Source of the DNA: Robertmurraya dakarensis
GTDB taxonomy: Bacteria > Bacillota > Bacilli > Bacillales > Cytobacillaceae
NCBI RefSeq assembly: GCF_900156875.1
Contig: NZ_LT707409.1
Span: forward strand, 1,143,221 to 1,207,220
DNA: 64,000 nucleotides
Direction of reading: 5' to 3'
Position numbers and translations under genes: made by a program. The number at the start of each line of letters is the position of its first letter. Positions within the stretch are counted from its first letter, which is position 1. Of the stretch, positions 1 to 7,596 are shown one piece after another. A model generated the notes under the pieces. It was given only the letters and a program-made list of their open reading frames with translations. It was not told where the DNA came from and did no database searches.

Positions 1-2
1 TT

Positions 3-632
3 AGGAATCCCTTAACGACAGTAAAAGGATTTCTGCAGCTGATCCAACCATTTCTAGCTCAAATTGAAAAAGAAGAATATGCCAAGATTGCTCTCAAGGA
101 AATTGACCGTGCCAATGAAATCCTATACGAATTTTTAAATGCAGTTAAGCCTTCCTCTAGGGTTTCAACATCCATTGATGTCAATCATCTTCTTCGAGAA
201 ATAGAACTTCTCTATGAAAGTGAAGCCAAGCTGCGAAATATTATTTTAACCATAAAGTACGACACGGAAAATCCGTTTATTTATATGGATGAAAAACAAT
301 TAAAACAAGTGTTAATCAATATGATTAAAAACTCTATAGAAGCAATTGATAGCCGCCATCAAGGGAGAATCGAGCTCTCATCAGAAATTTCGGGAAAGTA
401 TGTTAACATCATCATTAAGGACAACGGCTGCGGGCTGCCTGAAGATGCTGTACAAAGCATTTTCACCCCATTCTTTACGACGAAATCGGAAGGAACTGGG
501 CTGGGTCTTCCTATATGCAAAAAAATTATTGACGAATCTGGTGGTCAAATTAACATTAGCAGCAGGCTTGGCGAAGGAACGATGATTAAAATTGAATTGC
601 CATTATGCACAGAATTTAAGTTGAATGCTTAA
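3..632 (+). CDS. Sensor histidine kinase, C-terminal part (truncated by window start)
   Basis: The reading frame is open from the first bases and encodes 209 residues ending at TAA. It begins with RNPLTTVKGFLQL, which is the sequence directly after the phospho-accepting His of a HisKA domain (normally HExRNPL), so the His itself lies just outside. An HATPase_c domain follows: N-box around visible residues 105-114 (NMIKNSIEA), G1 box DNGCG near 141, and G2 box GTGLGL near 165. The protein would autophosphorylate and pass phosphate to a response regulator. The sequence style resembles Bacillus sporulation kinases (KinA/KinE group), but without the sensor region the role cannot be assigned. Confidence 0.9.
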   Translation, partial: RNPLTTVKGFLQLIQPFLAQIEKEEYAKIALKEIDRANEILYEFLNAVKPSSRVSTSIDVNHLLREIELLYESEAKLRNIILTIKYDTENPFIYMDEKQLKQVLINMIKNSIEAIDSRHQGRIELSSEISGKYVNIIIKDNGCGLPEDAVQSIFTPFFTTKSEGTGLGLPICKKIIDESGGQINISSRLGEGTMIKIELPLCTEFKLNA

Positions 633-768
633 TTGTTTCCCTGTTAACCATGGTGGTAATGAATATTTATTCATTTTTCGCAAAACCGTCAAATTATTTT
701 CAGTTATTCCGTTCCCTTTTATCCTAAAATAAAACTAACAAATAATCGCAATAAGGACGGTGCTTTAC

Positions 769-960
769 ATGAAAGCTCCTCAGAAAATAAAAAATGACTA
801 TATGTTTGCCACCTGCATTTCAAGCTCTTGTGAAGGCGATAAATTCTTAGTTGAACTTTCCCCACTTTCCTCAAATTTAGAGAATAGCAGTGAAGCCTCT
901 CAGTTAATACGGAATTTCGATGAATTAATAGATTTCTTTGAGGAACATTTTGAAGAATAA
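769..960 (+). CDS. Small hypothetical protein, 63 aa
   Basis: Short acidic protein beginning MKAPQKIKND and ending in an acidic FFEEHFEE tail. An in-frame GTG at 760 is possible, but AAGGACGG at 753-760 is correctly spaced for the ATG at 769. A strong terminator follows directly, so it looks like a real single-gene unit. I do not recognise the family; no membrane segment or metal motif is visible apart from two Cys near residue 20. Confidence 0.6.
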   Translation: MKAPQKIKNDYMFATCISSSCEGDKFLVELSPLSSNLENSSEASQLIRNFDELIDFFEEHFEE

Positions 961-962
961 GG

Positions 963-1000
963 AAAAGGAATCCTATGTTCGTAGGATTCCTTCCTTTTTG
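963..1000. terminator. Intrinsic terminator
   Basis: Perfect 9-bp stem GGAATCCTA / TAGGATTCC with a 6-nt loop, followed by a T-rich run. It lies between two convergent genes and could serve the small + strand gene. Confidence 0.75.
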
Positions 1001-1001
1001 T

Positions 1002-1292
1002 CTATAGCTTAATCAATTGCAACCGGCCCTTCCCTAGAACATCTTTTACATAGTCCAGTTTTGTATGATCAAAATAGACCTTATCTTTTTCATGAATGAG
1101 GATTTTTAAATCGCCAAATTCAAATAATTCGTCCTTGCTTAACGGCCGCTCTTCCAGAGACAGCTTAATCTCGGGGCCCCCTCAACCAATTCCGGTTGTG
1201 ACTCGAACCAATAGCTGTTCCTCGTCATGTGCTTTTTCCTGCTCAATGATGGAAACAAGGAAATCGTGTGCACTTCCTGTAATCTTAAACAT
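1002..1292 (-). CDS. HesB-like selenoprotein with in-frame TGA (Sec37)
   Basis: Read through one TGA, this frame gives 96 residues beginning MFKITGSAHDFLV and ending LQLIKL. The fold is IscA/HesB-like. TGA at 1184-1182 is codon 37 in the context TGIG-U-GGPEI, where A-type Fe-S proteins have their first conserved Cys. HesB-like selenoproteins are a known bacterial selenoprotein family with Sec at this place. The C-terminal CxC of true IscA is absent, as in that family. AGAGGTGAGA precedes two adjacent ATGs (1295 and 1292); 1292 has the better spacing. A hairpin suited to be a SECIS starts 17 nt after TGA. Standard gene callers miss this gene or call it broken. Supported by selA and selD nearby. 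Confidence 0.85.
1145..1164 (-). promoter_or_regulatory. Putative bacterial SECIS element of the HesB-like gene
   Basis: Reading on the - strand, GCTG-T-CTCT / AGAG-CGGC pairs (one U-G pair) with a single bulged U and a GGA apical loop. A bulged U and a G at the start of the loop are the features SelB recognises in E. coli fdhF. The loop G is the 27th nucleotide after the UGA, inside the accepted bacterial range of about 16-37. Confidence 0.7.
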
Positions 1293-1443
1293 CATTCTCA
1301 CCTCTTATACATCCATGCTTCTAGTATACGAAAAATTCGACAAAATTAACAATCACAAGCATCAGCTCGCAAAACGAATGGGATCATAGAATGCTCTTTT
1401 TAGCTAACAATGGTTCCGATCATGTTAAAATAGCAGTAAGAAC

Positions 1444-2280
1444 ATGACGGAAAGGGTGACTCATACGATTGAGAAAAATAAAAGCAAATTAATGGCCATT
1501 ATTCTTGTTATTCTATTTTTATCCATTCAATTGCTGTTCCTACTGAAGACTTTTACTTTAGTTTTCATCATTCTGCTTGGGCTTTTACTCGGAATTTTAT
1601 TTATGGCTGAACGAAATCGGTTGTTTGTATGGATGACCATTAGTTTTACAGTTGGGCTTCTTGCCTTTATTTACGGAGACCGTCTTATATTGGAAGTGAA
1701 TGTGACACACGCTGAAATTTTAATCCTAAATCGAATTTTGCTCTTCCTCCCCATTATCTTAGTCGCTTTTGTAGTGTATAAGTTTAATCGTGGAGTTCTA
1801 TCTTTCCTTCATAAACCGAGTTGGAACGAGAACACCAAATTACCTTTTATATGGAGTGGCTTTTGGGAATTATCTGTAAAGCGCTTTTTTATCATTGGCA
1901 CGGTCGTTTACATCGTGATCCTTCTTATACTCGGTGTCAACGCTGGACCCCTAAATTGGCATATAGTAGGAAACATCTTCTTCTTTTCCATCTTGAATGG
2001 AATTACCATTGAATTTTTATGGAGAAGTCTCTTCTTAGCCCAGATACGAATGCTAATAGGGGATAAATCTGCTGTATTGGTCACAAGTCTTTCCTGTGCG
2101 ATGTTTTATTATCTTTTGGGGTTTTCCTTAGCTCATTGCTTGATTTTCTTTGTGGCAGGTATTTTTCACGGTGGAATAACACTCCGTTCAAACAGCCTGT
2201 ATCCTGCAATGATTTGGAATATATGTCTTACTATCACATTTGTTTTTACAGGTTCTATTCCATTACTAGCACTAATGTAA
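1444..2280 (+). CDS. Multi-pass membrane protein, degenerate CPBP-type
   Basis: 278 residues, mostly hydrophobic, with about eight membrane segments. The C-terminal half resembles CPBP (Abi) intramembrane proteases: a motif near residue 190 reads IEFLWR where the family has EExxxR, and near 248-260 it reads RSNSLYPAMIWN where the family has a His then Asn. The first Glu and the His are therefore changed, so catalytic activity is doubtful. The start is weakly supported because no good ribosome site precedes ATG 1444. Divergent from the selenoprotein gene upstream. Assignment is to the fold only; no function is proposed. Confidence 0.65.
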   Translation: MTERVTHTIEKNKSKLMAIILVILFLSIQLLFLLKTFTLVFIILLGLLLGILFMAERNRLFVWMTISFTVGLLAFIYGDRLILEVNVTHAEILILNRILLFLPIILVAFVVYKFNRGVLSFLHKPSWNENTKLPFIWSGFWELSVKRFFIIGTVVYIVILLILGVNAGPLNWHIVGNIFFFSILNGITIEFLWRSLFLAQIRMLIGDKSAVLVTSLSCAMFYYLLGFSLAHCLIFFVAGIFHGGITLRSNSLYPAMIWNICLTITFVFTGSIPLLALM

Positions 2281-2398
2281 AAATGACATAGATTTTTCAA
2301 AAAACTTTGAACAAAGTTTGTACATTACTTCACAAAATCCTCCATTAATAAATTTTCATATATACTAAGGGTGTCCAACAAAGAAGGAGTTGATCATA

Positions 2399-2686
2399 AT
2401 GAAAATCAAAATTAGTGAAAAAGCATCTGCATGGTACAAAGAAGAAATGTATGTAACTGAAGGCGATCATATCCGGTTTTTCGCACGCTACGGTGGTTTT
2501 AGCACAGTGCACCCAGGCTACTCTTTAGGGATGTCTAAGGACGAACCATTTGATCTTGGAATTGAAACGATTATTGATGGAGTTCACTTTTTTATTGAAG
2601 AAAAAGATTTATGGTACTTTGACGGTCATGATTTGTTGGTAGATGTAAATCCAAAAATAGGCGAACCTGAATATATTATCGCATAA
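2399..2686 (+). CDS. yneR: HesB/YneR family protein
   Basis: 95-residue protein with the IscA/HesB-like beta fold seen in B. subtilis YneR (for example IRFFARYGGF and the DLGIETIIDGV block). Unlike real Fe-S carriers it has no cysteine at all, which is usual for the YneR branch and argues against cluster binding by thiolates. AAGGAGT at 2384-2390 sets the ATG at 2399 rather than an upstream TTG at 2390. It is convergent with yneQ and yneP, the same gene company as in B. subtilis. Confidence 0.8.
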   Translation: MKIKISEKASAWYKEEMYVTEGDHIRFFARYGGFSTVHPGYSLGMSKDEPFDLGIETIIDGVHFFIEEKDLWYFDGHDLLVDVNPKIGEPEYIIA

Positions 2687-2689
2687 AAA

Positions 2690-2720
2690 ACGCAGGCGAA
2701 AAATCGCCTGCTTTCCTTTT
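2690..2720. terminator. Bidirectional intrinsic terminator
   Basis: Stem GCAGGCGA / TCGCCTGC with an A-rich 4-nt loop, A-run on one side and T-run on the other, between convergent yneR and yneQ. Confidence 0.8.
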
Positions 2721-3015
2721 AAAATTTAATAATAGTATGGAGGAGATTCTCTTTTTGCAGTATTTTCTTCTGCCAGTCGCCAATCAGGTCATAATGCGAA
2801 TACCCATCTTTGCGTATATGAATCCATTCTGCTTTCAAGTCATGCTTCTTCCCCCATGCCTTAAGCTTTTCTAAATCATTGCAGCCGACTTTCGTGACAG
2901 TATTGCTTCCAGGAAAACGGTCGTCCATCCAATAATGAGTTAAAAAAGCGATTTCTCCTTTGTCAATTTGAGCTTTCCATTTCTTAAGCTCCTCACGTTT
3001 AATGCCAAAAGCCAT
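2719..3015 (-). CDS. yneQ: YneQ family protein
   Basis: 98 residues beginning MAFGIKREELKKW, with the family blocks FLTHYWMDDRFP and VTKVGCNDLEKL. The function of the family is not known. It is the third gene of a leftward set: AAA+ ATPase, yneP (12 bp upstream) and yneQ. AAGGGG lies upstream of the ATG at the usual distance. No signal peptide, so cytoplasmic. Confidence 0.8.
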   Translation of the reverse strand: MAFGIKREELKKWKAQIDKGEIAFLTHYWMDDRFPGSNTVTKVGCNDLEKLKAWGKKHDLKAEWIHIRKDGYSHYDLIGDWQKKILQKENLLHTIIKF

Positions 3016-3027
3016 TGTTACAACCCC

Positions 3028-3462
3028 TTATGCTTCCACCGATTGCTTTTTGGCTTTCTCATAGGCCTCATGCCAATCTGGATACTTTCTTTTGATTGAT
3101 ATTGGACGGAAAGAATCTTTTTGCACACAGACATGCTTGGATACTCCTGTAACAGCAAGTTCTCCGTCTTCTTTCAGGATTTCATATCCATAAGTGACTC
3201 TCAATCCGTCATACTCCTCAATCCATGTATTGACAATCGCTTTTTCACCATAACGTACAGGCATCTTGTAAGAAGCTTGAATGTCCAATACGGGAGAAAT
3301 AACCCCTTCCTTTTCTAACTCTGCGTAATTAAAACCAAGTTCCGAAATTAGACTTGTTCTTCCTAACTCCATCCAAATAAGGTAGTTGGCATGATAGACA
3401 ACACCCATCTGGTCTGTTTCAGCATAACGCACTTCGATTTCTTTACTTGCAACAATCATCAT
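3028..3462 (-). CDS. yneP: Acyl-CoA thioesterase, 4HBT hotdog family
   Basis: 144-residue single hotdog-fold protein. The YbgC/4HBT signature EVRYAETDQMGVVYHANYL is near residues 9-27, with the catalytic Asp in ETDQMG. Such enzymes hydrolyse short acyl- or hydroxybenzoyl-CoA esters; the substrate here is unknown. Its ATG overlaps the stop of the upstream AAA+ gene (ATGATG over TGA), so the two are translationally coupled. The second ATG (3459) has slightly better spacing from AAGGGG. Confidence 0.85.
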   Translation of the reverse strand: MMIVASKEIEVRYAETDQMGVVYHANYLIWMELGRTSLISELGFNYAELEKEGVISPVLDIQASYKMPVRYGEKAIVNTWIEEYDGLRVTYGYEILKEDGELAVTGVSKHVCVQKDSFRPISIKRKYPDWHEAYEKAKKQSVEA

Positions 3463-5804
3463 GATTCCCCTTTTCTAATCTTCTTTAGTGCTCTATCCAT
3501 ATCCTCTTCTGTTATTCTCGTCACCTGTTGTATCGATGTTGCTGCATCAGGGTCTTCCATCAGTCTCAGTGCTTGAGCTTGAATCGCTTCATCCATCACA
3601 TTTGCTGCAAACCGGCCATTGCCATTAATCGTCGTCTCAGCTAGTTCTTTTGTTAAAAATTCTTTAGCACCTTCTGTGAGCTCATACTGAAAACGCGCAC
3701 TGTAGGACTCCATGATGCTAATTAATTCTGGCATTGTGTAATCATGGAAATGAAAGAATTTCTTAAAGCGTGATTTAAGACCAGGATTGCTCTCTAATAG
3801 CTGCTTCATCTCATTTGGATAACCAGCTAAAATCACGACTAAGTTCTCATTGTGCTTCGTCATTTCATCGACGATCGTATCAATGACCTCTTTTCCAAAG
3901 TCACCTTGTGTTTGACTAAGAAGTGCATAAGCTTCATCAATAAATAGGACACCGCCCAATGCTTCGCGAATTTTCTTTTTGGTTTTAATCGCAGTTTGTC
4001 CAACATATCCAGCTACAAAATCTGCCCGGCTCGTTACAATTAAATGACCCCTTTTTAGGATCCCGCATTCTTTCAAAAGCTCTGCGTAAAGCTTGGCAAC
4101 CGTTGTCTTTCCTGTTCCCGGGTTTCCCATAAAGACGGAATGGAGCTGAATTGGCACAACTGGTAAATTACTTTCTCTTCTCATTTGCTGAACTTTTACA
4201 AAGGAGATTAACGAGTGCACTTCTTCTTTTACGTTTTTCAAACCAACCAGCTCTTCTAGCTTGATTGACGGACTAATATCGTCCTGTTTCTCCTCTATAT
4301 AAAAATCTTCTTTTTCCAAAATCGTGTAATCAAGAATATTATGCACTTCCTTGAGGCCAGATCCTTTTTTGAAGATGGCATCAAGAACGATATTACGAAC
4401 AGTCCGTGCATTTCCGAATGTATCGTCTACACGTTCTTTATCAAGACGTTTTTCAAGTTCGACTTTAGCATTAGCAGTTAAAACATAATCATTATCCTCT
4501 GCAAGCTTTTCGGCAATTTGGATGAGCTCTTCATTGCTGTAATCTTCCAAATGAATTTGATTTGAACCTGGAAAGCGGCTTCTTAATCCTGGATTGGCAT
4601 CGAGAAATTGGCGCATCTCCTCCGGATAACCTGCCAGGACCACTGCAAATTTACCGCCATACTCTTTTCCTGTCATCAGCGACACAAGTGTATCAACGAC
4701 AGTCTGTCCATAATCATTTCCTGTTTGTCCTTCTCGTTTCAAACTATAGGCTTCATCTATAAAAAGAACACCGCCTAACGCTTTCTCCACAATGGCTCGC
4801 ACATTTTCTTCTGTTTGCCCGACATAAGCACCAACAAGCTGCGATCGGTCAGCCTCGATCACTTCTTCCCTAGGTAAAACACCTAACTCATGAAAAATTT
4901 TTGCAAGAAGACGCACGAGTGTAGTCTTGCCCGTTCCGGGATTTCCTGTTAACACCATGTTCAGGCTGATTTCATCTTTTGTTAAAAACCCAAGTGCTTT
5001 TCGTTCTTTTTGGTATTTTAGGAATTGATAAAAGTCGTTTACACGCTTTTTTACAGCTGTTAAACCGATCATTTGGTCAAGCTCTTTCAGCGCACTTTCA
5101 GAATCTCCATCGGCCTTAACATTTTCTGAAAAGAGCTGCGTCCATTCTTCCTTGATTTGTTCGATGCTCTCTAAATGAGCCTTCATTTCATGGTAGTACG
5201 GTGTATTATAGAATACTCCTGATATTGATTGTTGAAATTCCTCAGCGGATTTCAAGACACCGCCTGTTTCTTCCATAGATTTTTCAAGGAGATTGATTAA
5301 TGCATCATATTTTTTGATTAGACCATGATCACCATATGGCTTCACTATTTTCCGACTTTTTTCCAGATCCTCCAAATGGTCCTCTACGTCATTAAGAAAT
5401 TGTCGAGAAATTTGAATGATTTGATCGGCCGTTTTCTTTTTTGTTTGACGGTGATCAGTTTCCCGAATCGTTGGGAATACTAAAATATCAAAAATATCCT
5501 TCTTCGCTTTCCATTGAAACTGTGCAAGAAATTCAGATACCTTTTCATTTTCAGAATCTAAGCTCTTTGCCCGGTCCATCCAGGCCAGTACAAGAGAATC
5601 CGAATCATGGAGCTTTCCCATCCGTGACATAGCGGCTATGCTCAATAATAAAGAAAGCAATTCCGGGTGGTCTATTTCATTGAGATTCTTCATTTCCTCA
5701 AAGACTGATTTTTCATTTTCTATGTATCCTGCTATTTTAAGCTCATGCTCCCATGCTTTTATTTGCTTCGACAATCGATTCAAATGTGTTTCTTGCTGCT
5801 TCAT
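3459..5804 (-). CDS. Tandem AAA+ ATPase of the SpoVK/CbxX (CbbX) type
   Basis: About 781 residues. An N-terminal helical region (roughly 1-240) is followed by two complete CbxX-type AAA+ modules. Each has Walker A GNPGTGKTT (near residues 285 and 560) and Walker B GGVLFIDEAY, with a VGQT pore-loop-like segment between them. B. subtilis SpoVK, by contrast, is about 320 residues with one module. Members of this class remodel protein complexes (CbbX acts on Rubisco; SpoVK is needed late in sporulation). Placement among spore genes suggests a sporulation role, but that is inference. GAAG lies 8 nt before ATG 5804; ATG 5810 and GTG 5813 are alternatives. Overlaps yneP. Confidence 0.88.
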   Translation of the reverse strand: MKQQETHLNRLSKQIKAWEHELKIAGYIENEKSVFEEMKNLNEIDHPELLSLLLSIAAMSRMGKLHDSDSLVLAWMDRAKSLDSENEKVSEFLAQFQWKAKKDIFDILVFPTIRETDHRQTKKKTADQIIQISRQFLNDVEDHLEDLEKSRKIVKPYGDHGLIKKYDALINLLEKSMEETGGVLKSAEEFQQSISGVFYNTPYYHEMKAHLESIEQIKEEWTQLFSENVKADGDSESALKELDQMIGLTAVKKRVNDFYQFLKYQKERKALGFLTKDEISLNMVLTGNPGTGKTTLVRLLAKIFHELGVLPREEVIEADRSQLVGAYVGQTEENVRAIVEKALGGVLFIDEAYSLKREGQTGNDYGQTVVDTLVSLMTGKEYGGKFAVVLAGYPEEMRQFLDANPGLRSRFPGSNQIHLEDYSNEELIQIAEKLAEDNDYVLTANAKVELEKRLDKERVDDTFGNARTVRNIVLDAIFKKGSGLKEVHNILDYTILEKEDFYIEEKQDDISPSIKLEELVGLKNVKEEVHSLISFVKVQQMRRESNLPVVPIQLHSVFMGNPGTGKTTVAKLYAELLKECGILKRGHLIVTSRADFVAGYVGQTAIKTKKKIREALGGVLFIDEAYALLSQTQGDFGKEVIDTIVDEMTKHNENLVVILAGYPNEMKQLLESNPGLKSRFKKFFHFHDYTMPELISIMESYSARFQYELTEGAKEFLTKELAETTINGNGRFAANVMDEAIQAQALRLMEDPDAATSIQQVTRITEEDMDRALKKIRKGES

Positions 5805-5881
5805 ATTCATCACTTCTTTTCATAAATTCACATCTATCTTAACATATTTCCTATTTTGTTTAAAAAAATAGCAATGGATTT

Positions 5882-5912
5882 AAAAAGACCTGATCTAAAA
5901 AGACCAGGTCAT
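5882..5912 (-). terminator. Intrinsic terminator of tlp
   Basis: 6-bp stem GACCTG / CAGGTC followed by TTTTT when read leftward, just past the tlp stop. Confidence 0.65.
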
Positions 5913-5931
5913 CACCACATTATAATAGATG

Positions 5932-6171
5932 CTACTCCGTTTTAAAACCGTTTTGTTGAGCACGATATTCGTCTTTAATTTCTGCTCTCATACCTTCAAT
6001 ACTTTCACGTCGTCTGTCATTTTTAGCCGCAATGTTTGCGCGTTCATCCTCACTTGCAAACTCCATGGTAGCTTCAGCCTCTTCCATGTTTTCAATGGTA
6101 TTGTGAACCATCTCCTGAAGCTTTTCCACATTATCGCTGCGGTCATCTGGTTTTGGTTTGTTATAAGCCAT
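5932..6171 (-). CDS. tlp: Small acid-soluble spore protein Tlp
   Basis: 79-residue, highly charged helical protein with the Tlp family core [17 protein letters not shown] block (here [15 protein letters not shown]) and EEAEATMEF. Tlp is a minor SASP made in the forespore (sigma-G/F control in B. subtilis). AGGAGGT precedes the ATG by 8 nt. It lies next to sspN as in B. subtilis, where sspN and tlp are cotranscribed. Confidence 0.93.
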   Translation of the reverse strand: MAYNKPKPDDRSDNVEKLQEMVHNTIENMEEAEATMEFASEDERANIAAKNDRRRESIEGMRAEIKDEYRAQQNGFKTE

Positions 6172-6296
6172 TTTTGTAACCTCCTGTGAATAAAGATTTG
6201 TTACGTAGTTAGTTTGTGTTTTTCTAAGTAAAATATAAAGGAAAGGAATGGATTTTAATTATTAACGGTAATTATTTTATGTAAACTAAATCTCTC

Positions 6297-6328
6297 AACA
6301 AAAAACTCGCCATGCATGATGGCGAGCT
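6297..6328. terminator. Intrinsic terminator of sspN
   Basis: Stem CTCGCCAT / ATGGCGAG with a T-run on both sides (TTTTT leftward after sspN). Confidence 0.7.
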
Positions 6329-6338
6329 GCTTTTTTAT

Positions 6339-6491
6339 TTACTCTCCCTTAGTTTGAATCACATCAGGATGTTGTCCAGACTGATCTTGCATTTTTTTGC
6401 CTTTATTGCCTCCAAATCCACGTGGTTGAGTACCGATATGGTTAGGTACAAAATGTTCGGAGTTACGTTTTTTATGTTTGCTTTTGCTCAT
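6339..6491 (-). CDS. sspN: Small acid-soluble spore protein SspN
   Basis: 50 residues, [20 protein letters not shown] at the start and IQTKGE at the end, matching the SspN family (basic, Gly-rich [11 protein letters not shown]). A minor forespore SASP. GGAGGG precedes the ATG at a good distance. A terminator separates it from tlp, so the pair may be partly uncoupled here. Confidence 0.92.
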   Translation of the reverse strand: MSKSKHKKRNSEHFVPNHIGTQPRGFGGNKGKKMQDQSGQHPDVIQTKGE

Positions 6492-6562
6492 AGTGATCCC
6501 TCCTATTAAAGAGTATCACCATATCTATAGGATTCATGAATGGGAAAGTTTGTTTGTTTAGG

Positions 6563-6694
6563 TTATCTTGCTTTTCCAAGACGTTTTTGCTCAAGACGCT
6601 CCTCGATCTTTTCTAATGCCTCTTGATCTTGTAATAATTGGCGTTTATTTTCCAGAATAAGTTCTGAAAAAGAACGTTTTCTTGGCTTTCTCAT
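6563..6694 (-). CDS. FbpB-like small basic protein (Fur-regulated basic protein family)
   Basis: 43 residues, MRKPRKRSFSELILENKRQL at the start, then a charged helix (IEERLEQKRLGKAR). The pattern RKxxxxSFxELxxENKxxxxxDxxxxxxIExRxExK is that of the Fur-regulated basic protein B family. In B. subtilis FbpB works with the small RNA FsrA to spare iron. AAGGAAGGTGA precedes the ATG. A perfect dyad lies 30 bp upstream. The function here is inferred from family only. Confidence 0.72.
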   Translation of the reverse strand: MRKPRKRSFSELILENKRQLLQDQEALEKIEERLEQKRLGKAR

Positions 6695-6723
6695 TATGTC
6701 TTCACCTTCCTTAGCACCATTGT

Positions 6724-6749
6724 AACAGTTATTATTGACAATAACTGTT
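6724..6749. promoter_or_regulatory. Dyad operator upstream of the FbpB-like gene
   Basis: Perfect 10-bp inverted repeat AACAGTTATT / AATAACTGTT with a 6-bp centre. It sits where a repressor of the FbpB-like gene would bind. It is AT-rich like a Fur box, but its 10-6-10 spacing does not fit the Bacillus 7-1-7 Fur consensus, so the regulator is uncertain. Confidence 0.5.
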
Positions 6750-6895
6750 TTAATTATTACAACTTTTTGAAAATTTACCCTATAAACTTAAAGAGTAAAC
6801 CTTTGTTGTTAACAAAAATCTGATTATTCAAAATTTTTATTAGAAAGATTTCAGACCTCTATATGTTATGCAGAACACTCAAGGTTTGTTACAGA

Positions 6896-6924
6896 TAAGA
6901 AAGCCCCGGCAATTGTGCCAGGAC
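6896..6924 (-). terminator. Probable terminator of yneN
   Basis: 6-bp stem CCTGGC / GCCGGG (one U-G pair) followed by CTTTCTTAT leftward. The T-run is imperfect. Confidence 0.45.
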
Positions 6925-6926
6925 CT

Positions 6927-7439
6927 CTATAGATCTGATAGGTATTCCTTCATTTTATCCAGCGGGATTGCACCAATAATCTTTTGTTTTATGATGCCGT
7001 CTTCGTCTATAAAAAAGGTAGTTGGGATAGAGATAATATTGTACTGCTTCATTACATCCTCTTTTTTATCTAAAAGGATTGGAAAAGTGAGTCCATATTC
7101 TTCTACGAATCCAGCTACATCGTTATCGGGGTCAATATTTACGGAAACAATTTTTATTTCCTCCCCTTTTTCCTTGTGAAGTGCTTCCATATCCGGCATT
7201 TCTGCTTTACAAGGTGGACACCAGGTTGTCCAGAAATTTAGCATGATTCTTTGCCCTTTATAATCAGAAAGCTTCACTGTTTTTCCATCAATCGTTTGCA
7301 GTTCGAAATCCTTGGCTTTAAAACCAATATCTACACCAGGAGGCTGATTTGCTGATGTGTTCTCTTTTTCCATTGCTTGAACGACGACAACCATCGTAAG
7401 TGCAAATAGTACAACCGCTGCGATTATCTTTTTAAACAT
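6927..7439 (-). CDS. yneN: Membrane-anchored thiol-disulfide oxidoreductase (ResA/StoA-like)
   Basis: 170 residues. An N-terminal signal anchor (residues 4-22) is followed by a TlpA/ResA-type thioredoxin domain with active site WCPPC at 73-77 and the cis-Pro segment SIPTTFF. It should act outside the membrane, reducing or isomerising disulfides; relatives serve cytochrome c maturation (ResA) or spore cortex formation (StoA). Position next to aconitase matches B. subtilis yneN. Monocistronic with its own ribosome site (GGAGG). Confidence 0.88.
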   Translation of the reverse strand: MFKKIIAAVVLFALTMVVVVQAMEKENTSANQPPGVDIGFKAKDFELQTIDGKTVKLSDYKGQRIMLNFWTTWCPPCKAEMPDMEALHKEKGEEIKIVSVNIDPDNDVAGFVEEYGLTFPILLDKKEDVMKQYNIISIPTTFFIDEDGIIKQKIIGAIPLDKMKEYLSDL

Positions 7440-7552
7440 TGTCTACCTCCTTTGTAAAAAAATCCTAGTACATCGTAGTTTACCCATTTATATTAATTTC
7501 ATTATAAACCGATTCAGTTTACACATAATGTGCAACATGTGACAATCCAACA

Positions 7553-7592
7553 ACAAAAACACCTGCAATTTTTAATTGCAGGTGTTTTTTAT
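7553..7592 (-). terminator. Intrinsic terminator of aconitase gene
   Basis: Perfect 13-bp stem AACACCTGCAATT / AATTGCAGGTGTT with a 3-nt loop, followed by T-rich sequence leftward. Confidence 0.85.
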
Positions 7593-7596
7593 TACA

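Noticed and set aside
1182..1184. TGA as a simple inactivating mutation in a hesB pseudogene
   Set aside because: The stop is exactly at the redox residue, the frame is otherwise intact, a SECIS-like hairpin follows, and selA and selD are in the same region.
1096..1389. A + strand 97-aa frame over the HesB-like gene
   Set aside because: It is the antisense shadow of the TGA-containing selenoprotein gene, has no ribosome site and no recognisable family.
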